Source: Methanomicrobiaceae archaeon UBA436 | GTDB lineage: Archaea > Halobacteriota > Methanomicrobia > Methanomicrobiales > Methanoculleaceae | Length of the DNA stretch: 8,422 bases | NCBI GenBank assembly: GCA_002497965.1 | Contig: DAFR01000160.1 | Coordinates: 1-8,422, forward strand | Reading direction: 5' to 3' | In this document: positions 5,097 to 8,422 of the stretch, piece by piece | Layout of the letters: every line of letters starts with the position of its first letter | Position numbering within the stretch: the first letter of the stretch is position 1 | Position numbers and translations under genes: made by a program | The notes under the pieces: model-generated | What the model was told of the DNA's origin: nothing | The model's database searches: none | What the model saw: the letters and a program-made list of their open reading frames with translations, nothing else

Positions 5097-5098
5097 AA

Positions 5099-6532
5099 CT
5101 ACTCCTTCCCGAAGAACCCGCGCATGAACGGATACATCTCCATGATCTGCTGGCTTGCAATCTCCTCATACAGGCGGTAGGTTATACTCACCGCAAGCAG
5201 CAATCCTGTTCCACCGACCGCCCCGATCACACCAAAGAGGTTTGCCACCACCGAGAGGACACCGATAAAGACACCACCGATGACGGTAATCCTGGGGATG
5301 TAACGGTCGAGGTACTTCTCCAGCACCTGAATATTCCTCCGGTATCCCGGGATCTGCATCCCGCTCATCTGGATCTGCCGGGCCACCGCCTTCGAGTCGA
5401 GACCTGCGGTCTTGACCCAGAAGAGCGCGAATATAGCGCCGCCGATAACCATCACACCGACATCTATTCCCATCCGAAGCAGGATCTCCCAAGGAGCGTG
5501 ACCCAGGTCAGCGATCCACCACATCCAATCCTGCGGCTGGTTTATTGGAGCGATGTACCACATCAGACCGTTTACCGGCACCTGCCCCTGGAACTCGCCC
5601 AGTATCGTGATCCCGGCGTTCGAGAGCAGCATCCCGATCATCTGGATGTTGGCCTGCAGCACGCGGACAAGGATCATGGGAAGAACGCTCGCGTAGATGA
5701 GTTTCACCGGAAATCGCGCACGGGCGCCGCGGACAGCGGTATGCGCGAGCGGGATCTCAATACGGGTTGACTCGACATAGACGATTACCAGGAAGATGGC
5801 GATCGTTGTAACGAGAGCGAGCAGGTCCGTCCCGAAGTACTCAAGGAAGTTCACCCCGGAAGTCGCCACCGCAAACAGTCGCGGGAAGAACCCGATCGGG
5901 AAGGGATCGGTTCCTGTCTGCCAGTTCAGGAACCCGTTCACGAGACCCTGAGAGACCCCGGCAACGATGAAGAGCCCCACACCCGAACCGATGCCCCACT
6001 TGGTGACGACCTCGTCCATGAAGACCACCAGCAATCCGCCAAGGCAGATCTGGAGAAAGATCATGACCGAGACGATGAACGTGTTCCCGCCAAAGAACTC
6101 CGCCGCCACCGCCGGATCGGGCAGCATCATCCCGCCAACGATCATCGGGAGCGCCTCGATCACGATCATCACGAAGATGAGCATCTTCTGCAGGCCCATA
6201 TACATGACCTGGCCGCGGGCTTCGCTGGTATCGATCTGCAGGAGGCCGGCACCCTTGAGCAGCTGCAGCACAATTGACGCGGTGACTATCGGCCCGATAC
6301 CGAGATGCAGAAGCGAACCGCTCGCACCGGCAAGCAGGGCGCGGTACATTCCGAACAGATCCTGTGACTGCGGCGAGAGCCCAAAGATATCGATGTTCGT
6401 CAACGTGAAGTAGAGGAGCAGAATCGCAACCGTCCACATAAGTTTGTTCTTAAAATGGACATGCCCCTCCGGGTTTCGGACTGCAGGCATTGCTGCAAGG
6501 ATGGGTTCAAATCGATCCAGCAGATCTCCCAT
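5099..6532 (-). CDS. secY: Protein translocase subunit SecY
   Basis: This is the 477-residue channel subunit of the SecYEG/Sec61 translocon in the cytoplasmic membrane. Length and ten-helix hydropathy match archaeal SecY. The N-terminal amphipathic part (1-28) leads into the first membrane segment at about 31-50. The plug region follows at about 57-72 (Asp-Leu-Phe-Gly-Met-Tyr). A glycine-rich helix start, Gly-Ile-Gly-Ser-Gly-Val-Gly, is at 180-186. The Arg-rich cytoplasmic loop that contacts the ribosome lies at about 252-278 (Glu-Ser-Thr-Arg and Arg-Gly-Ala-Arg-Ala-Arg). The protein ends in Phe-Phe-Gly-Lys-Glu. The ATG is preceded by AGGTGA four bases upstream, and the gene starts 20 bases after rpl15. 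No truncation or frameshift is seen. Confidence 0.97.
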   Translation of the reverse strand: MGDLLDRFEPILAAMPAVRNPEGHVHFKNKLMWTVAILLLYFTLTNIDIFGLSPQSQDLFGMYRALLAGASGSLLHLGIGPIVTASIVLQLLKGAGLLQIDTSEARGQVMYMGLQKMLIFVMIVIEALPMIVGGMMLPDPAVAAEFFGGNTFIVSVMIFLQICLGGLLVVFMDEVVTKWGIGSGVGLFIVAGVSQGLVNGFLNWQTGTDPFPIGFFPRLFAVATSGVNFLEYFGTDLLALVTTIAIFLVIVYVESTRIEIPLAHTAVRGARARFPVKLIYASVLPMILVRVLQANIQMIGMLLSNAGITILGEFQGQVPVNGLMWYIAPINQPQDWMWWIADLGHAPWEILLRMGIDVGVMVIGGAIFALFWVKTAGLDSKAVARQIQMSGMQIPGYRRNIQVLEKYLDRYIPRITVIGGVFIGVLSVVANLFGVIGAVGGTGLLLAVSITYRLYEEIASQQIMEMYPFMRGFFGKE

Positions 6533-6552
6533 GGTTTCACCTTAAAAGAGGA

Positions 6553-6978
6553 TCAGACGGTCATTGCCTGACCGCCCATCTCCTCGATCTTTGCCCGGGC
6601 CCGTTCCGAGAACGCCCTGGCGGAGATACTCATCCTGTGGGTCACCTGTCCACCGCCGAGCACCTTCTCGATGCCGATCTCGGTGGCATCGAGGGTGATA
6701 AGATCACCCTCCCGGGTGGCAAACCCTTCGCTGACCAGCGCCTCGATCATCTGGTCGATATCCCCAACGTCAATGGCGGATACCGGCACGGAAGTCTTGT
6801 TGACGAAACCGTGCTTGCCGTTGGATATCTCCCCCCTCAGGTAGAAATGAGAGAAGCGATGATCACGCTGCCCGGCTCTGCCACGTCCACCCCTGTTTCC
6901 GGCGCCACGCCGGTTTTTGTGCGTACCGCCGCCACATGTCCGTGAACCCCTGTATTTAGATCTCTTGTTTACGGGCAT
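6553..6978 (-). CDS. rpl15: 50S ribosomal protein uL15
   Basis: This 141-residue protein of the large ribosomal subunit binds 23S rRNA and takes part in late assembly. The first 45 residues are the glycine- and arginine-rich extension of the family, beginning Met-Pro-Val-Asn-Lys-Arg and including Arg-Gly-Ala-Gly-Asn-Arg-Gly-Gly-Arg-Gly. A compact C-terminal domain holds the conserved Val-Leu-Gly-Gly-Gly. The start is the ATG at 6978. A GAGGTGA ribosome binding site lies five bases before it and overlaps the rpl30 stop. The in-frame GTG at 6987 is part of that site and is not the start. Confidence 0.96.
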   Translation of the reverse strand: MPVNKRSKYRGSRTCGGGTHKNRRGAGNRGGRGRAGQRDHRFSHFYLRGEISNGKHGFVNKTSVPVSAIDVGDIDQMIEALVSEGFATREGDLITLDATEIGIEKVLGGGQVTHRMSISARAFSERARAKIEEMGGQAMTV

Positions 6979-6983
6979 CAGAT

Positions 6984-7445
6984 TCACCTCATCCTGTAGA
7001 GGAGATCGTTGATCCGGGGGCCGTAGTAGCCGAGAGCCCCACCCTGCTGAAAGGTTCTCTTGATTGTTTTAAAGCCCTTTCGAGGTGGGTGCAACCGCAA
7101 CACCGGCTTGATCTCCACCAGATCAGCAAAACTCGTCTCGCCGCTGCAGAGCGCTGCCGCAAACTCATCTATATCGGCATAAGGCGTGTGCTCACGGATG
7201 TAGTCGTCCGTCAGCCTCTCATCACCGGTAAGCCTGCCACGGGTGCGCAGCAGTGTGGCAAGTGTCTCCTCATCCACCTCACCGTAGGCCACAAAATCCT
7301 TTACCTTGCGGATCATGCCCTGATATGCAGGTGTTTCAGGCACGAGAACACAGTGGTTGACGTGGTGGAGACGGAGCATCTTCAGGGTATCCCTGATCTC
7401 GCGGTTGGTCTTGACCACACCGCGCACCTGTACTACCGCGTACAT
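6984..7445 (-). CDS. rpl30: 50S ribosomal protein uL30, archaeal long form
   Basis: This 153-residue protein of the large subunit is the archaeal/eukaryotic type, much longer than the roughly 60-residue bacterial L30. The ferredoxin-like uL30 fold is seen at the N-terminus (Ala-Val-Val-Gln-Val-Arg-Gly, then Arg-Leu-His-His-Val-Asn-His-Cys-Val at 25-33). The archaeal extension ends with Pro-Pro-Arg-Lys-Gly-Phe and a Gly-Tyr-Tyr-Gly segment near the C-terminus. The ATG at 7445 shares its A with the rps5 TGA stop, giving a one-base overlap and likely translational coupling. A GTG at 7448 is also in frame, but the ATG gives the usual Met-Tyr-Ala-Val start. Confidence 0.95.
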   Translation of the reverse strand: MYAVVQVRGVVKTNREIRDTLKMLRLHHVNHCVLVPETPAYQGMIRKVKDFVAYGEVDEETLATLLRTRGRLTGDERLTDDYIREHTPYADIDEFAAALCSGETSFADLVEIKPVLRLHPPRKGFKTIKRTFQQGGALGYYGPRINDLLYRMR

Positions 7446-8062
7446 CACTCCGTACCCCCGATCCGGACCATGTTGGTCTTCCGGAGCGCCTCAAACGTTG
7501 CCTTCGCATAGTTGATGGTCGTCCTGGTCTCTCCACGGTTGAACGCCCAGACATCCTTGATCCCGGCAAGCGCCAGCACCTTCTTCGGGATGTCCCCTGT
7601 AACCAGCCCGATGCCCTGCGGGGCGGGCTTCAGCGTAACACGGACACTGCCTGCCTTCCCTGTCACCTCGAAGGGGATCGAGTGGGCGGCATCACAACCG
7701 CATTCCCAGCTCCCGCAGCCGCGGGAGACCTTGATGAGATTCAGTTTTGCATCTGCTATTGCCTTCTGGATCGCGTTACCGACCTGGACGTCCTTGCCCT
7801 GACCGAACCCGACGTAACCGTTCCGGTTGCCGACCACCACGGTGGTACGAAACTTCACGCGTCGGCCCGAGTCCGTCATACGCTGGACCATGTTAATGTC
7901 CAGCACCTCGTCCTCAAGGTCGGGCAGGAGGACATCCACAATCTGGGGCTCCTTGATCGGCCTGCCGCTTGCGAGCACCTCATCGATACTGGTGACCTCG
8001 CCAGCGGCGACCCTGCGCCCGAGGCCGGTGAGCGGAATCCATTCTTCCTCTACGTATGCCAT
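7445..8062 (-). CDS. rps5: 30S ribosomal protein uS5
   Basis: This 205-residue small-subunit protein lies near the mRNA entry channel and affects decoding accuracy. The double-stranded RNA-binding-like domain starts near residue 66 (Gly-Arg-Arg-Val-Lys-Phe-Arg) and includes [10 protein letters not shown] at 78-87. The archaeal/eukaryotic segment [10 protein letters not shown] is at 114-123. The C-terminal domain follows, with Gly-Ile-Lys-Asp-Val-Trp-Ala at 167-173. The ATG at 8062 is preferred because GGTG lies five bases before it and it gives the common Met-Ala-Tyr start. A GTG at 8068, overlapping the rpl18 stop, is also in frame and would add two residues. Confidence 0.96.
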   Translation of the reverse strand: MAYVEEEWIPLTGLGRRVAAGEVTSIDEVLASGRPIKEPQIVDVLLPDLEDEVLDINMVQRMTDSGRRVKFRTTVVVGNRNGYVGFGQGKDVQVGNAIQKAIADAKLNLIKVSRGCGSWECGCDAAHSIPFEVTGKAGSVRVTLKPAPQGIGLVTGDIPKKVLALAGIKDVWAFNRGETRTTINYAKATFEALRKTNMVRIGGTE

Positions 8063-8064
8063 TT

Positions 8065-8422
8065 TCACACCAGCTCCTTCTTGATGGCCAGAGCCACAGC
8101 CTCTACGTTCTCCACCAGGTTACCAGCCCGGTCGGGATCATGCTCTGCGATGTGCGCGCCCCTGAGTCGCTCCTCGGCAGGGAGGATCGATTCTCCATAG
8201 GGAACGTTAAGACCCGCATCAACTGCCCCTTTGAGAGCGGCAAAGACGCGCGCGCCCGGTTTTGCCCTGGCAAGCCCTATATCCAGGATCGCCTCGCTAT
8301 AACCCGCGTTCAGCGCCCTGACACCAAACAGCATCCCGGTAAGGTAGGCTGCCGGTGTGTTCGCGCCTGATCCCTCATAACCGTAGCCAGCAAGTTCTGT
8401 CGAGTAGGCAGACACAAGGGTG
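8065..8422 (-). CDS. rpl18: 50S ribosomal protein uL18, C-terminal part, cut by window edge
   Basis: Only the last 118 residues are inside the window; the gene continues past the right edge. This protein binds 5S rRNA in the large subunit. The visible part begins [10 protein letters not shown], typical of the middle of archaeal uL18. It continues through Asn-Thr-Pro-Ala-Ala-Tyr-Leu-Thr-Gly, the [10 protein letters not shown] stretch and an Asn-Val-Pro-Tyr-Gly-Glu segment. The GTG at 8415 encodes an internal valine and should not be taken as a start. The stop is two bases before the rps5 ATG. Confidence 0.95.
   Translation of the reverse strand, partial: TLVSAYSTELAGYGYEGSGANTPAAYLTGMLFGVRALNAGYSEAILDIGLARAKPGARVFAALKGAVDAGLNVPYGESILPAEERLRGAHIAEHDPDRAGNLVENVEAVALAIKKELV

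Noticed and set aside
6500..6520. T-loop-like GGTTCAAATC suggesting a tRNA
   Set aside because: It lies inside the secY coding sequence with no acceptor, D or anticodon arms around it. No tRNA gene was found in the window.
1..8422. CRISPR array, toxin-antitoxin pair or defence island
   Set aside because: No regularly spaced direct repeats and no Cas, nuclease, toxin or antitoxin motifs are present in any frame examined.

Overview
The window is archaeal. It carries the distal part of a euryarchaeal ribosomal-protein (spc-type) cluster on the minus strand. In transcription order from the right edge this is rpl18 (cut by the edge), rps5, rpl30, rpl15, secY, adkA, a DUF106/EMC3-type membrane protein and cmk. 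Archaeal-type proteins (153-residue uL30, AdkA-type adenylate kinase, cytidylate kinase with a Thr-Thr P-loop), GGTG/GAGGTGA ribosome binding sites and TATA boxes about 26-28 bases before leaderless starts all agree. The GC-rich codons, protein sequences and gene order suggest a methanogen of the Methanomicrobiales, probably Methanoculleus or a close relative. That genus call is an inference and was not tested by any search.

Layout from the left. Bases 1-288 hold no convincing gene, but end in a regulatory-looking stretch: four GATC sites, a perfect 12-base palindrome and a TATA box. A small secreted lipoprotein gene (289-630, +) follows. A 446-base spacer with one strong TATA element comes next, then an alpha/beta-hydrolase of lipase type (1077-1910, +). 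Convergent to it, and overlapping its 3' end by 59 bases, is a 102-residue protein made mostly of amphipathic helix (1852-2160, -), with its own leaderless promoter. Bases 2161-3116 form a gene-poor stretch with a possible C-terminal gene remnant, three GC-rich hairpins (two of them matched at 10-base stem and 4-base loop), a possible terminator and a weak small-ORF candidate. From 3117 to the right edge the conserved cluster is tightly packed, except for a 225-base gap between secY and adkA. That gap contains hairpins, a possible 35-residue ORF and a likely internal promoter.

The cluster genes work in ribosome assembly (uL18, uS5, uL30, uL15), in membrane insertion and translocation (SecY and the DUF106 insertase-like protein), and in nucleotide monophosphate phosphorylation (AdkA, Cmk). 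The left third is accessory. Nothing in it amounts to a recognisable defence, CRISPR or mobile system. The points most worth checking are the end of the cluster at cmk without the pseudouridine synthase gene that often follows, the paired hairpins, the structured secY-adkA gap, and the operator-like array before the lipoprotein gene.
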